In this document: positions 18,858 through 27,908 of the stretch, one piece after another
Position numbering within the stretch: position 1 is the first letter of the stretch
Layout of the letters: the number at the start of each line of letters is the position of its first letter
DNA from: Bacteroidales bacterium
GTDB lineage: Bacteria > Bacteroidota > Bacteroidia > Bacteroidales > P3
Direction of reading: 5' to 3'
Assembly: GCA_017439185.1 (NCBI GenBank)
Contig: JAFRTM010000014.1
Location: 1 to 64,000, forward strand
Length of the DNA stretch: 64,000 bases
Made by a program: the position numbers and the translations under genes
Notes under the pieces: generated by a model
What the model was told of the DNA's origin: nothing
The model's input: the letters and a program-made list of their open reading frames with translations, nothing else
Databases searched by the model: none

Positions 18858-21356
18858 TTAGTTGCCGGCACTGCGTATGGTGGCGGAGAGCTGCTTTTCG
18901 AGGTTCTGCTGAATCTTCGCCATAACGTTCTCGATTTGCTTGTCGGTGAGAGTCTTCTCGGGGTCTTGGAGGATGAAACTCACGGCGTAGGACTTCATGC
19001 CCTGCGCAATGCCTTTCCCCTCATAGACGTCGAAAAGCGAGACTCGCTTGAGGAGCTTCTTCTCGCTGGAATAGGCCACCTGCTCGACCTGTGCGAAGGA
19101 GACGTCTTTGCGGAGAAGGAGAGCCAAGTCGCGGCGCACTTCGGGGAAGCGTGCCACCTCCTGGTACTGGATTTCCTTGGAGGGATAGCTCTTGAGGAGG
19201 AGCGTCCAGTTGAAGTCGGCGAAGAACACCGGCTGCTTGCAGTCGAAGGCTTTCAGCGTGTCGCGCGAAAGCTGGCCGAGGGTGACGAGGAGCTTGTGGC
19301 TGTCACGGAAGACGATGTCGATTCCCTCGGAAAAATACTTGGACTCGGAGGGAAGGAACTGCAGACGGGTGATGTTTACCCTCATCTTGCGGAGGATGTT
19401 CATCACGTAGGCCTTGAGGTAGTAGAAGTCCACCGGAGTGGTCTTGTGCATCCAGCTCTCGGCAAACTGGTTGCCGGTCATGAAGAGCGAGAGGTGCTGG
19501 GTCTCGGTGTATTTCTTGGTAACATCGGTGCGGCCGTTGGCAGGAGCCACATAGTCGGGATTCAGGATATAGGTGCGGCCGAACTCGTAGAGTTTCTGGT
19601 CGAGGATGCGGTGGTTGATGTTGCGCATGATGCACTCGAGACCGCTGTAGAGGAGGGTTTGGCGCATCACGTTCAACTCCTTGCTGAGCGGGTTGAGTAT
19701 GACTACGTTGCGGGCAGAGTCGAAATCGGGGTTGTTGTCGTAGTATTCCGACTTGGTGAGCGAGTTGTTCATAATCTCACAGAAGCCGTTGTCGGTGAGG
19801 TAGTCGGCCACGGAATTCATCAGGTGGCGCGGGTTGGGCTTGCTGCCGTAGGAGAGACAGCTGTTGAGGCGCTCGTCGAAGGTTATGTTGTTGTAGCCGT
19901 AGATGCGCATAATCTCCTCGACCACGTCGCACTCGCGATAAACATCGACCTTGCAGGTGGGAATCTTGAGGAGCATAGAGTCGTAGTCCTCGCGCTGAAT
20001 CTCGACACCCAACGAGGTCAGAGCCGCCCTCATGGCCGGCAGGGGAATTTCCTTGCCAATGAGGTCGAAGACACGCTGGTAGTTGATTTCGACAGCGGCA
20101 CGGTGGATAATCTCGGGATAGATATCGACCACCTGACCGCATATCTCACCGCCGGCGATGTCCTGTATGAGCTTGACGGCACGCTGGATGGCCCAGAGAG
20201 TGATATTGGGGTCGCAGCCGCGCTCGTAACGGAACGAGGCGTCGGTCTTGAGACCATGGCGTTTGCTGGTCTTCCGGATGGAAACCGGATTGAAATAGGC
20301 ACTCTCGAGGAAGACGTTGGTAGTGTTCATGGTCACACCGCTCTTCTCGCCGCCGAAGACTCCGGCGATGCACATAGGCTCGACAGTGTTGCAAATCATA
20401 AGGTCGCGCTCGTCGAGTTTGCGCTCGACGCCGTCGAGAGTCACAAAGGGAGTGTCCTGCGGCATGCGCTTGACGACCACCTTGCCGCCCTCAATCTTGT
20501 CGGCGTCGAAGGCGTGCATCGGCTGCCCCACCTCCATGAGTATGAAGTTGGTGATATCTACAATGTTGTTGATCGGGCGGATGCCGACGGTGCGGAGGTG
20601 GTTCTGGAGCCACTCGGGGGACTCGGCCACATGGACACCACGGAGAGTTATGCCGGTGTAACGGGGGCAGAGCTTGGGTTCCTGAATCTCCACATCAATT
20701 GCACTCTCCTCGTTGGTGGGAGCCAGCTTGATGTTGGTCTCGGGCCAGTTGATCTTCAGTCCCCTACCCTCGCGGGTGTTGAGCACAGCCACCACATCGC
20801 GAGCCACGCCGATATGGCTGGTAGCGTCGGAGCGGTTGGCAGTGATGGCGACCTCGAGGACATAATCCTCCTCGACATGGAAATATTCCTTGGCAGGCAT
20901 TCCCACCGGGGCGTCGTCGGGCAGCACCATGATGCCGGCGTGGTCGGAGCCCAGCTGGAGCTCGTCGGCAGCGCAGAGCATTCCCTCGCTGACAGCGCCA
21001 CGGAGCTTGCCTTTCTTGATTTCGTAGAACTCGGTGTCGGAGGTGTAGATCTTGGTACCAATCTGAGCGCACACCACCTTCTGGCCGGCGGCTACATTGG
21101 GAGCGCCGCAAACGATGTTGAGCGGAGTGCCCGAGCCCACATCGACAGTAGTCAGATGCAGATGATCGCTATCGGGATGAGGCTCGCAGGTGAGCACCTG
21201 GGCGATGACCACATGCTCGAGACCGCCTTTTATGGTTTCGACCTTTTCCACTCCCTCGACCTCGAGGCCGGAGAAAGTGAGCAGGTCGTCAAGTTGCTGG
21301 GGCGTCATATCGCCCAAGTCAACATATTCCTTTAACCACTTGAATGAGATTTTCAT
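18858..21356 (-). CDS. pheT: Phenylalanine--tRNA ligase beta subunit
   Basis: 832 residues, usual for bacterial PheT (about 800-820). In order: N-terminal domain, EMAP/tRNA-binding domain (about 40-155, VVIAQVLTCEPHPDSDHLHL), B3/B4 editing domain (about 210-400, ITNFILMEVGQPMHAFD), B5 domain (GCDPNITLWAIQR onward), catalytic-like core, and the C-terminal ferredoxin-fold anticodon-binding domain (about 740-832, FPEVRRDLALLL). With PheS, encoded elsewhere, it charges tRNA-Phe in the cytoplasm. It starts 62 bp after glnS; the ATG at 21356 gives the complete N-terminus (MKISFKWLKEYVDL), typical of the family. Confidence 0.97.
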   Translation of the reverse strand: MKISFKWLKEYVDLGDMTPQQLDDLLTFSGLEVEGVEKVETIKGGLEHVVIAQVLTCEPHPDSDHLHLTTVDVGSGTPLNIVCGAPNVAAGQKVVCAQIGTKIYTSDTEFYEIKKGKLRGAVSEGMLCAADELQLGSDHAGIMVLPDDAPVGMPAKEYFHVEEDYVLEVAITANRSDATSHIGVARDVVAVLNTREGRGLKINWPETNIKLAPTNEESAIDVEIQEPKLCPRYTGITLRGVHVAESPEWLQNHLRTVGIRPINNIVDITNFILMEVGQPMHAFDADKIEGGKVVVKRMPQDTPFVTLDGVERKLDERDLMICNTVEPMCIAGVFGGEKSGVTMNTTNVFLESAYFNPVSIRKTSKRHGLKTDASFRYERGCDPNITLWAIQRAVKLIQDIAGGEICGQVVDIYPEIIHRAAVEINYQRVFDLIGKEIPLPAMRAALTSLGVEIQREDYDSMLLKIPTCKVDVYRECDVVEEIMRIYGYNNITFDERLNSCLSYGSKPNPRHLMNSVADYLTDNGFCEIMNNSLTKSEYYDNNPDFDSARNVVILNPLSKELNVMRQTLLYSGLECIMRNINHRILDQKLYEFGRTYILNPDYVAPANGRTDVTKKYTETQHLSLFMTGNQFAESWMHKTTPVDFYYLKAYVMNILRKMRVNITRLQFLPSESKYFSEGIDIVFRDSHKLLVTLGQLSRDTLKAFDCKQPVFFADFNWTLLLKSYPSKEIQYQEVARFPEVRRDLALLLRKDVSFAQVEQVAYSSEKKLLKRVSLFDVYEGKGIAQGMKSYAVSFILQDPEKTLTDKQIENVMAKIQQNLEKQLSATIRSAGN

Positions 21357-21418
21357 ATTGTAGTATTAGTTGTCCTTTATTTTACAAGAGAAACATGAAA
21401 AGTAACTCTATAATATCA

Positions 21419-23098
21419 TTATTTAATCTTAGCCCAACTGTCTTTCAGAGTGCAACTGCGGTTGAAGACGAGATGTTCAGGGGTAGAGTCGTTGTCGACG
21501 CAGAAATAGCCGAGGCGCTCGAACTGGAACTTGTCGAGAGTCTTGACCTCGGCGAGAGCCGGCTCGAGTTTGCAGTTGTTGAGAACCTTGAGGCTATCGG
21601 GGTTGAGATTGTCGAGGAACGTCTTGCCTTCGGGGCAGTCGTCGGGAGCCTCGACAGCAAAGAGACGGTCGAAGAGACGCACTTCGGCATCGATGGCGTG
21701 CTGTGCGCTGACCCAATGGATGGTTCCCTTGACCTTGCGTCCGTCGGGCGAGTCGCCACCACGGGTGGCGGGGTCGTAGGTGCAGTGGATGCAGGTGATG
21801 TTGCCGTCGGCATCTTTCTCGACGCTTTGGGCCGTGACGAAATAGGCGTAACGGAGACGTACCTCCTGCCCTATCGCCATGCGGAAATATTTCTTGGGCG
21901 CCACTTCCATAAAATCTTCACGCTCGATGTAAAGCTCGCGCGAGAAAGGAACCTGGCGGGTGCCGTCGGCCTCACACTCGGGATTGTTGACGGCGGTGAG
22001 CATCTCGGTCTGCCCTTCGGGATAGTTGTCGATGACCACCTTGACCGGGTCGAGGACAGCCATACGGCGCTGAGCCACCTTGTTGAGATGTTCGCGGAGC
22101 GAGAACTCGAGGAGCGAGTAGTCGATGATGTTGTCGCGCTTGGCAACACCGATGCGGTCGCAGAAGGCGCGAATGCTCTCGGGTGTATAGCCGCGACGGC
22201 GGAAGCCGCAGATGGTCGGCATCCGGGGATCGTCCCAACCGGAGACATAACCCTCCTTGACGAGTTGCAGGAGCTTGCGCTTGCTCATCACGGTGTAGTT
22301 GATGTTGAGACGGGCAAACTCGTACTGATGGCTGGGGAAGATCTCCAGTTTCTCGATGAACCAGTCGTAGAGAGGACGGTGGATGTCGAACTCGAGAGTG
22401 CAGATGCTGTGGGTGATATGCTCGATGGAGTCGCTTTGGCCGTGGGCATAGTCATACATCGGGTAGATGCACCATTTGTCGCCCGTGCGGTGGTGAGAGG
22501 CGTGGAGTATGCGATACATTATAGGATCGCGGAACTGCATATTGGGATGAGCCATGTCGATCTTGGCACGGAGGACCTTGGCTCCATCGGGAAACTCGCC
22601 CGCTTTCATCCGCTGGAAGAGGTCGAGGTTCTCTTCGACCGAGCGGTCACGATAGGGGCTGTTCTTGCCCGGCTGAGTGACAGTGCCGCGGTTGGCACGT
22701 ATCTCGTCGAGAGTCTGGTCATCGACATAGGCGAGCCCTTTCTTGATGAGCACTACGGCCCATTCGTAGAGCTGGTCGAAATAGTCGGAGGTATAGAAAA
22801 CGTTCGCCCATTCGAAGCCAAGCCACTTGATGTCCTCCTGTATGGACTCGACATACTCGGTGTCCTCCTTCACAGGGTTTGTGTCGTCGAAACGGAGGTT
22901 GGTCTTGCCGCCATATTTCTTTCCGAGGCCGAAGTTGAGGCATATAGATTTGGCATGGCCGATGTGGAGGTAGCCGTTGGGCTCGGGAGGGAAGCGCGTC
23001 AGTATCGACTTGTGGACGCCTTCGGCGAGGTCTTTTTCTATGATTTCCTCGAGAAAATTGAGTTGTTTCTCGTTAGCAGGTAAGTTGTTGGATTCCAT
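21419..23098 (-). CDS. glnS: Glutamine--tRNA ligase
   Basis: 559 residues, the normal GlnRS size. The class I signature [14 protein letters not shown] contains HIGH at 45-48, and VMSKRKL is the KMSKS-type loop. The GlnRS-specific N-terminal layout ([25 protein letters not shown]) separates it from GluRS, and the C-terminal half is the two-barrel anticodon-binding part. It attaches glutamine directly to tRNA-Gln. It begins 36 bp after the LEA-type lipoprotein gene and leads into pheT. Confidence 0.96.
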   Translation of the reverse strand: MESNNLPANEKQLNFLEEIIEKDLAEGVHKSILTRFPPEPNGYLHIGHAKSICLNFGLGKKYGGKTNLRFDDTNPVKEDTEYVESIQEDIKWLGFEWANVFYTSDYFDQLYEWAVVLIKKGLAYVDDQTLDEIRANRGTVTQPGKNSPYRDRSVEENLDLFQRMKAGEFPDGAKVLRAKIDMAHPNMQFRDPIMYRILHASHHRTGDKWCIYPMYDYAHGQSDSIEHITHSICTLEFDIHRPLYDWFIEKLEIFPSHQYEFARLNINYTVMSKRKLLQLVKEGYVSGWDDPRMPTICGFRRRGYTPESIRAFCDRIGVAKRDNIIDYSLLEFSLREHLNKVAQRRMAVLDPVKVVIDNYPEGQTEMLTAVNNPECEADGTRQVPFSRELYIEREDFMEVAPKKYFRMAIGQEVRLRYAYFVTAQSVEKDADGNITCIHCTYDPATRGGDSPDGRKVKGTIHWVSAQHAIDAEVRLFDRLFAVEAPDDCPEGKTFLDNLNPDSLKVLNNCKLEPALAEVKTLDKFQFERLGYFCVDNDSTPEHLVFNRSCTLKDSWAKIK

Positions 23099-23134
23099 TG
23101 GAAGTGTATAAAAATGAATTGCGTTAATTGTATA

Positions 23135-23773
23135 TTAAGATTTCTTTGTATCGACGGTCTTGGTGTTGGTTGCCTTTTTGCCGACGTTCTTCTCGATGGT
23201 GATGTAGTTGGGAGTCTGGAGCGCGTAGGTTCCCACTTTCAGAGTTGGGCGCACCTTGATGGCCACTTTGGAGGAGGTGCCGTCGGACTTGAAGCTGGAG
23301 GCGAAGGCCTTGAGCGACTCAATGCCACGCTTGGAGAAGATGTCGTACATGTTGGTGGAGACGCCGAGCGGCACGGTGCTGGTGCGACCGGCAGAGATGG
23401 TGTAGTTGCGGTTGGTGGTGCCGCGTGCGAGTTCGGTGTTTTCGACGTTAACAATCCAGTCCATCACGTTGAGATTGGCGTTGGTCTGGGTCGGATTCTT
23501 GATACCCACGTTGAAATCCATAGCGATAGGGATGTTCTTGGTGGCGATGCCGGCAGTGAGCTTTGCGACATCGGTGAGGCTGATGTTTCCGCCTGCCACT
23601 TTCTTGACATCGACACCGGCCACAGAGACGTTGCCGACATTGTTGAGCGAATACTCACAGTTTGCGAGGTTGGCGATGCCTTTGATCTGGCTTGCCACAT
23701 CGCTGAGGAGGGCGCACGACGAGAAGAAGAGAGACAGTGCGATTGTCGATATTGCAAAAATTTTCTTGTACAT
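23135..23773 (-). CDS. LEA14/WHy-type lipoprotein
   Basis: 212 residues. A lipoprotein signal (LSLFFSSC, Cys20) is followed by a beta-rich domain with the water-stress/LEA14 pattern (FNVGIKNPTQTNANLNVMDWIVNVENTELARG), found in Bacteroidota periplasmic or outer-membrane lipoproteins of unknown molecular role. The C-terminal tail is Lys/Thr-rich. Translation starts at 23773. The 93-bp gap to the upstream C69 gene holds an 11-bp-phased repeat. Confidence 0.75.
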   Translation of the reverse strand: MYKKIFAISTIALSLFFSSCALLSDVASQIKGIANLANCEYSLNNVGNVSVAGVDVKKVAGGNISLTDVAKLTAGIATKNIPIAMDFNVGIKNPTQTNANLNVMDWIVNVENTELARGTTNRNYTISAGRTSTVPLGVSTNMYDIFSKRGIESLKAFASSFKSDGTSSKVAIKVRPTLKVGTYALQTPNYITIEKNVGKKATNTKTVDTKKS

Positions 23774-23806
23774 ATTACTTATTATATATTATACATTATT
23801 TATATA

Positions 23807-23861
23807 TTAAGGTGAGATTAAGGTGAAGTGAAGGATAAGTTAAGGGTAAAGTAAGGTATGA
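23807..23861. repeat. 11-bp-phased intergenic repeat (TTAAGG family)
   Basis: Five related words begin at 23807 (TTAAGG), 23818 (TTAAGG), 23829 (TGAAGG), 23840 (TTAAGG) and 23851 (GTAAGG), each exactly 11 bp after the last. The unit is close to TTAAGGTGAGA. The block fills most of the gap between the C69 stop and the lipoprotein start. The same unit family recurs at 33299. Confidence 0.8.
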
Positions 23862-23866
23862 ATGCT

Positions 23867-25495
23867 TTAGAATCCGGTACGGAACATAAACCAGAGGTTC
23901 TCTTCCATCTCCTTCCAAGCGGAGGCCGAGGCGTCGTAGATTTTCATCGTGTAGTCGTTGAGGGAGCTGATTGCCTGGTTATGGTAGGCGTCGCGGTCGG
24001 TGGCGTACTGGGCGTTGTCGCGCGACTCGATATACTTCGTCACCTGTTTCTCGAGAGCCAACATTTTGCTGAAGGCATAATCCTCCTGCTGCTTGAGAGT
24101 CTTGTTGAAGTCGCCTTTGGTGCGCTGCCAAGCGATGGTTGCCAGCTTGTTGGCGCGACGGTATTTCCAGATGGCGGCGTTGTCGGAGTAGAAGTTCTGA
24201 CCGCAGACGCTAAAGGTGGTGGGCAGCAAGGTGTTGCCGCAGAAGATGGGGATACGAGGAGACTGTCCCGGATTGTCGAAGGCGAGCCAGCAGACGCCGC
24301 CAATCTCGTTGGGGAGCCAGTCGCGGAGCTGTATAACCGTGCTGTAGGAACACCAGGCCACTGCCACGGTGCGCTTAAAGTCGACAGCGCCATCGGACAT
24401 TGCGTTGTAGGTATTCATAGTGGTGGAGGTCATCCAAGGATTGGCAATGGGACTTTCGACCGTATCTTTCTTGTTCTTATCTTTCTTATCGACCTTGATG
24501 CATTTCAGGTTTTTGCACATATCCATATCGGTTCCCTCGTAAGTGCTGCGGAAGAGTTCCATCACTTTACGCACATCGACGTGGCTGTCGGGACGAACCG
24601 AGAAGGGAAGCTCGTCCATATCCATAGAGAGGTGGAGCGAAGGAGCCAGTGCGTTGAAGATGAAGAACTCGCGTTCACGGAAGTTCTTGCCCTGGGCATA
24701 ATCGGCATTGAAGGCTTTCCAGAAGACGAACTCGCTCTTGCCGTCCCACAGCTTGAACTCCTTGGCCACTTTCTCCACATTGTCGGAGGCCATAAAATAT
24801 TCGGTATTGGCGCGGTTCATACGGCCGATACGCGGAATATTGGCAGAGACGCCCACGTGATCGTCGGGGATGCGCTGGGCAGCCCACACACCACCGATGC
24901 GTTTAGGACCTTCGCCGAGGATCTCCATCTGCCATACCTCGTGTTTGTCGGCAATGGTGATACATTCGCCCTCGTCTCCATATCCGTATTGCTTGATAAG
25001 ACTTCCTATCAGGCGGATGGCGTCGCGTGCGTTGTCGCAGCGTTTGAGGACTATGCGCATAAGTTCCTCAATCTGGAACATGCCGTCTTTATTAACCAGA
25101 CACTTGGGGCCGCTGAACGTGGTCTCGCCGATGGCGAGCTGCTTCTCGTTCATGCAGGGATAAGCCGTATTGAGATAGGCGTAGGTGTGGCCCACCTGAG
25201 GGATGGTGCCCGCGAGGCGGACGCCGGTAGTGTCGCTACGATAGGAGGTGTGGACAGTACCTTTGTAGATATTTTCCACCTCTTCCGAGCCGTAGTCCTT
25301 AGCAGGCTCGATGGCCATCCAGGTGCGATAGACTCCGTCGCAGGTGTGGGATGTGATAACACTTCCGTCCTTGGAAGCGTTCTTGCCGACCATAATGCTG
25401 GTGCAGTTCAATCCTTCGAACTGAGGCGGAATATCCTGTGCATAGACAGCTACCGCCATTGCCAAAACCGAAATGAATAGTGCTATTTTCTTCAT
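23867..25495 (-). CDS. Secreted dipeptidase, peptidase family C69
   Basis: 542 residues with a cleavable signal (MKKIALFISVLAMAVAVYAQ). The family C69 pattern is clear: Cys31 in NCTSIMVGKNASKDGSVI is the expected nucleophile, exposed near the mature N-terminus as in Ntn-hydrolases. Later motifs (VSANIPRIG, WMTSTTMNTYNAMSDG, AWCSYSTVIQLRDWLP) also fit. Family members are dipeptidases of Lactobacillus PepD type. A signal peptide implies periplasmic or surface action on peptides. It starts 2 bp after the M20 amidohydrolase gene, so the two peptide-degrading enzymes are likely made together. Confidence 0.88.
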   Translation of the reverse strand: MKKIALFISVLAMAVAVYAQDIPPQFEGLNCTSIMVGKNASKDGSVITSHTCDGVYRTWMAIEPAKDYGSEEVENIYKGTVHTSYRSDTTGVRLAGTIPQVGHTYAYLNTAYPCMNEKQLAIGETTFSGPKCLVNKDGMFQIEELMRIVLKRCDNARDAIRLIGSLIKQYGYGDEGECITIADKHEVWQMEILGEGPKRIGGVWAAQRIPDDHVGVSANIPRIGRMNRANTEYFMASDNVEKVAKEFKLWDGKSEFVFWKAFNADYAQGKNFREREFFIFNALAPSLHLSMDMDELPFSVRPDSHVDVRKVMELFRSTYEGTDMDMCKNLKCIKVDKKDKNKKDTVESPIANPWMTSTTMNTYNAMSDGAVDFKRTVAVAWCSYSTVIQLRDWLPNEIGGVCWLAFDNPGQSPRIPIFCGNTLLPTTFSVCGQNFYSDNAAIWKYRRANKLATIAWQRTKGDFNKTLKQQEDYAFSKMLALEKQVTKYIESRDNAQYATDRDAYHNQAISSLNDYTMKIYDASASAWKEMEENLWFMFRTGF

Positions 25496-25497
25496 AT

Positions 25498-26640
25498 TTA
25501 ATATATTTTGTTCTTTACAATTTCGTGGAAATAATTTGCAGCCTGCCCGATGATTCCGTCGGGGAAGTCGTAGAGCGGATGATGCAGCTCGGCGTGGTCA
25601 ACGCCTGAGCCGACACCGAAGAGGGCTCCCGGCCAGTGTAGAAGGTAGTTGGCAAAATCCTCGGACCAGCGGAACGGCTCGGCAAGATTCCTTACAGCAC
25701 AACCTGCCGCCGAGAAATGGGAACCGAGTCTTTCTACCAATTCGCGAGTATTTTCCGCCGCATTGAACGGGTCCGACTCCGAGACGGAGAGTTGCAGACC
25801 GTTTTTTTCTGCAATTGACATAACCTCCTTGTCGGCCATCTGGCGAAGGGCTGACATCGACTCGTTGGTAAAGGCACGGAGGGTAAACATCACCTCGGCA
25901 TCGCCTGCCGACGTACCGTAAGCCTCTTCTCCCAACCTCACTCCTATCAGCGTTGACTGACGGAAATCGGAGAGGTGGTCGCCTTTTGCGTTGAAGTGGG
26001 CGAACGTCTCGATTATCTCTGCCACTGCCAGTCCAGGATTGACGCCCTTCTCGGGAGTGGAAGCGTGAGTCTGACGACCGGTCAACTTGTATTTCACCCC
26101 AACAGAAGCCGCGGCGAAAGTTGCCGGGTTGAGCAGCAATTCTCCCTCACGATAGCCCGGAATGTTATGCAATCCATAAACCGCCTTGATATTGTATTGC
26201 TGCATTATGCCACTGTCAATGAGTTTCTGCGAGCCGTAACCCGTCTCCTCCTCGGGTTGGAAGAGAAGCATAACGTTCTGGTCGGCATAAAGGTCGGGAG
26301 AGGCCGCAAGCATCTCTGCCACTCGCAGCATTATCGCCGTATGGCCATCGTGACCACACTTGTGTGCCACATTGGCGACCGTAGAACGATATGGCAAGTC
26401 GTTAGGTTCATCTATCGGTAACGCGTCGGTATCGGCACGCAACGCCAACGTCGGGGCGGTCCTGTCGGATCCCCATACGGCAATCACGCCATAACCACCC
26501 ACATGGGAATGGAGAGCCACAGGGTTGAGCGACTGCAAGAACGACACAATCAGGTCGTGGGCATAGGCCTCGCTCCCCGAGAGTCCCGGATGGGCGTGGA
26601 GCCTATGGCGAATATCCAATATGTCGTGTTGCGATGTCAT
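25498..26640 (-). CDS. M20 family metallo-amidohydrolase (N-acyl amino acid / peptide deacylase)
   Basis: 380 residues, a full-length M20D-type hydrolase. Metal-ligand motifs are visible: LALRADTDALPI, AHKCGHDGHTAIML, LLFQPEEETGYGSQKLIDSG (catalytic Glu pair) and AELHHPLYDFPD. The dimerisation domain lies between about 180 and 290. Relatives remove acyl groups from amino acids such as hippurate or indole-acetyl conjugates, or cleave N-acetyl-diaminopimelate; the substrate cannot be assigned. No signal peptide, so cytoplasmic. Its start overlaps the end of the MurD-like gene by 4 bp. Confidence 0.88.
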   Translation of the reverse strand: MTSQHDILDIRHRLHAHPGLSGSEAYAHDLIVSFLQSLNPVALHSHVGGYGVIAVWGSDRTAPTLALRADTDALPIDEPNDLPYRSTVANVAHKCGHDGHTAIMLRVAEMLAASPDLYADQNVMLLFQPEEETGYGSQKLIDSGIMQQYNIKAVYGLHNIPGYREGELLLNPATFAAASVGVKYKLTGRQTHASTPEKGVNPGLAVAEIIETFAHFNAKGDHLSDFRQSTLIGVRLGEEAYGTSAGDAEVMFTLRAFTNESMSALRQMADKEVMSIAEKNGLQLSVSESDPFNAAENTRELVERLGSHFSAAGCAVRNLAEPFRWSEDFANYLLHWPGALFGVGSGVDHAELHHPLYDFPDGIIGQAANYFHEIVKNKIY

Positions 26641-27908
26641 TTTCTTACCAAGTCTTTATATATTCTTCCCCGTTCTTCGAAGTTCTTGAACTGGTCGTAA
26701 CTGGCGGCCGCCGGTGAGAGGAGGCAAATTCCCCCTTGGGGCGTTACCCTCTTACACCAATCCACGATGAGCGAGTAGTCGTTTTCCTGCAGAATATTTC
26801 TGTCGGATACCGCCCCGAGAGATTTCAGAGCCTCGAGGATACGCTTGCCTGCAGCTCCGACGATAGCCAAGTTCTTTATTCCTTTTGCCGAAGCGAGGAA
26901 GTTCACCAAATCGGTATAGTCGATTCCACGGTCGAAGCCTCCGAGAATCAGAGTGTCCACACGCGGCAAGGCACCGACAGCAGCAATGCAGGCCGCCGGA
27001 ATCGTGGATATAGAATCGTTATAGAATGTTATTCCTCCATATTCGCCCACGAGTTCCAGACGATGTTCCAGTCCTTTGAACGAGGCAGCCGCTTCCAGGG
27101 CCTCCTTCTCCCCTACCCCACACAGGCCAACCACCTTGAGGGCGGCAAGAACGTTGCTCCGGTTGTGGTCACCGAGGAGAGGAAGACCGGTTGCGAAGTC
27201 ATCCGGCTTATCCGAAAGAGCATAGGGCAAACATTGGGCAACTATTAAGGGACTATTAAGGGACACCATCTCAACCAGGTCACCCTTTTCGGCACAATAA
27301 ACGAAATAATCGTCCTTGCCCTGCTTCAATGCCATCTGCATCTTGGCGAGCTTGTAATCGTTGTAGGAGCCGTAATGGTCAAGATGCTCCTGATAGAGGT
27401 TCAGCAACAATCCGATATGAGGAGCCCTGCGTATGCCGTCGAGCTGGTGGCACGAAAGTTCAGCGACCACCAGAGAATGTTCGTTCATCTGAGGCAGCAG
27501 TTCAAAGAGCGGAATGCCGATGTTGCCTCCCAACAACACGTCGTCGCGATAATGGTGCAAGATGTGATAAATGAGAGACGTCGTTGTGCTCTTCCCCTTG
27601 GTTCCGCTGACGCCAATTACTTGGTCACCATAAACCTGCAGGAAAATGTCGGTAAGAGAAGTCAGCCGACTGCGGTCGCAGTGTCCGTCAAACACAAAAG
27701 TCGGGATACCCGGCGACTTGACAATGAGGTCGTAGGAGTTCTTTTCCACCTCCTCGATTATTGCCTCGTTGCCTTCCACCACCGGAAACGACCTGCCGGG
27801 GAACAGCTGTTGCAGCAAAGCCAATACCGAACGGCCTTCCCTTCCGTTGCCGGCAATCATTATCCGCTTGTCGGCTAAAATCCCCTTTATGGCATGTTCC
27901 CTATACAT
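26637..27908 (-). CDS. MurD-like UDP-MurNAc-L-Ala--glutamate ligase, probably the L-Glu-adding MurD2 type
   Basis: 423 residues. Mur ligase fold: N-terminal Rossmann-like domain, ATP loop GVSGTKGKSTTT (99-110), central motifs (LNLYQEHLDHYGSY, LLGDHNRSN) and C-terminal domain (YNDSISTIPAACIAAVGAL, ILGGFDRG, LLSPAAASYDQFKNFEERG), all diagnostic of MurD. It overlaps the upstream murL by 8 bp. In Xanthomonas an adjacent pair MurD2/MurL adds L-Glu and then epimerises it; the same pairing here is my reason for the MurD2 suggestion. Substrate stereochemistry cannot be read from sequence. A CCCTTAATAGT unit occurs twice in tandem (27241-27262) within the coding region. Confidence 0.85.
   Translation of the reverse strand: MYREHAIKGILADKRIMIAGNGREGRSVLALLQQLFPGRSFPVVEGNEAIIEEVEKNSYDLIVKSPGIPTFVFDGHCDRSRLTSLTDIFLQVYGDQVIGVSGTKGKSTTTSLIYHILHHYRDDVLLGGNIGIPLFELLPQMNEHSLVVAELSCHQLDGIRRAPHIGLLLNLYQEHLDHYGSYNDYKLAKMQMALKQGKDDYFVYCAEKGDLVEMVSLNSPLIVAQCLPYALSDKPDDFATGLPLLGDHNRSNVLAALKVVGLCGVGEKEALEAAASFKGLEHRLELVGEYGGITFYNDSISTIPAACIAAVGALPRVDTLILGGFDRGIDYTDLVNFLASAKGIKNLAIVGAAGKRILEALKSLGAVSDRNILQENDYSLIVDWCKRVTPQGGICLLSPAAASYDQFKNFEERGRIYKDLVRK

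Noticed and set aside
17250..21335. 1361-residue open frame on the plus strand
   Set aside because: It is the exact antisense of pheT and the rluB-type gene. The minus-strand products have full family motifs; the plus-strand protein has a Val/Glu/Leu/Gly-biased composition typical of a codon-bias shadow.
21344..23083. 579-residue plus-strand open frame
   Set aside because: Antisense shadow of glnS.
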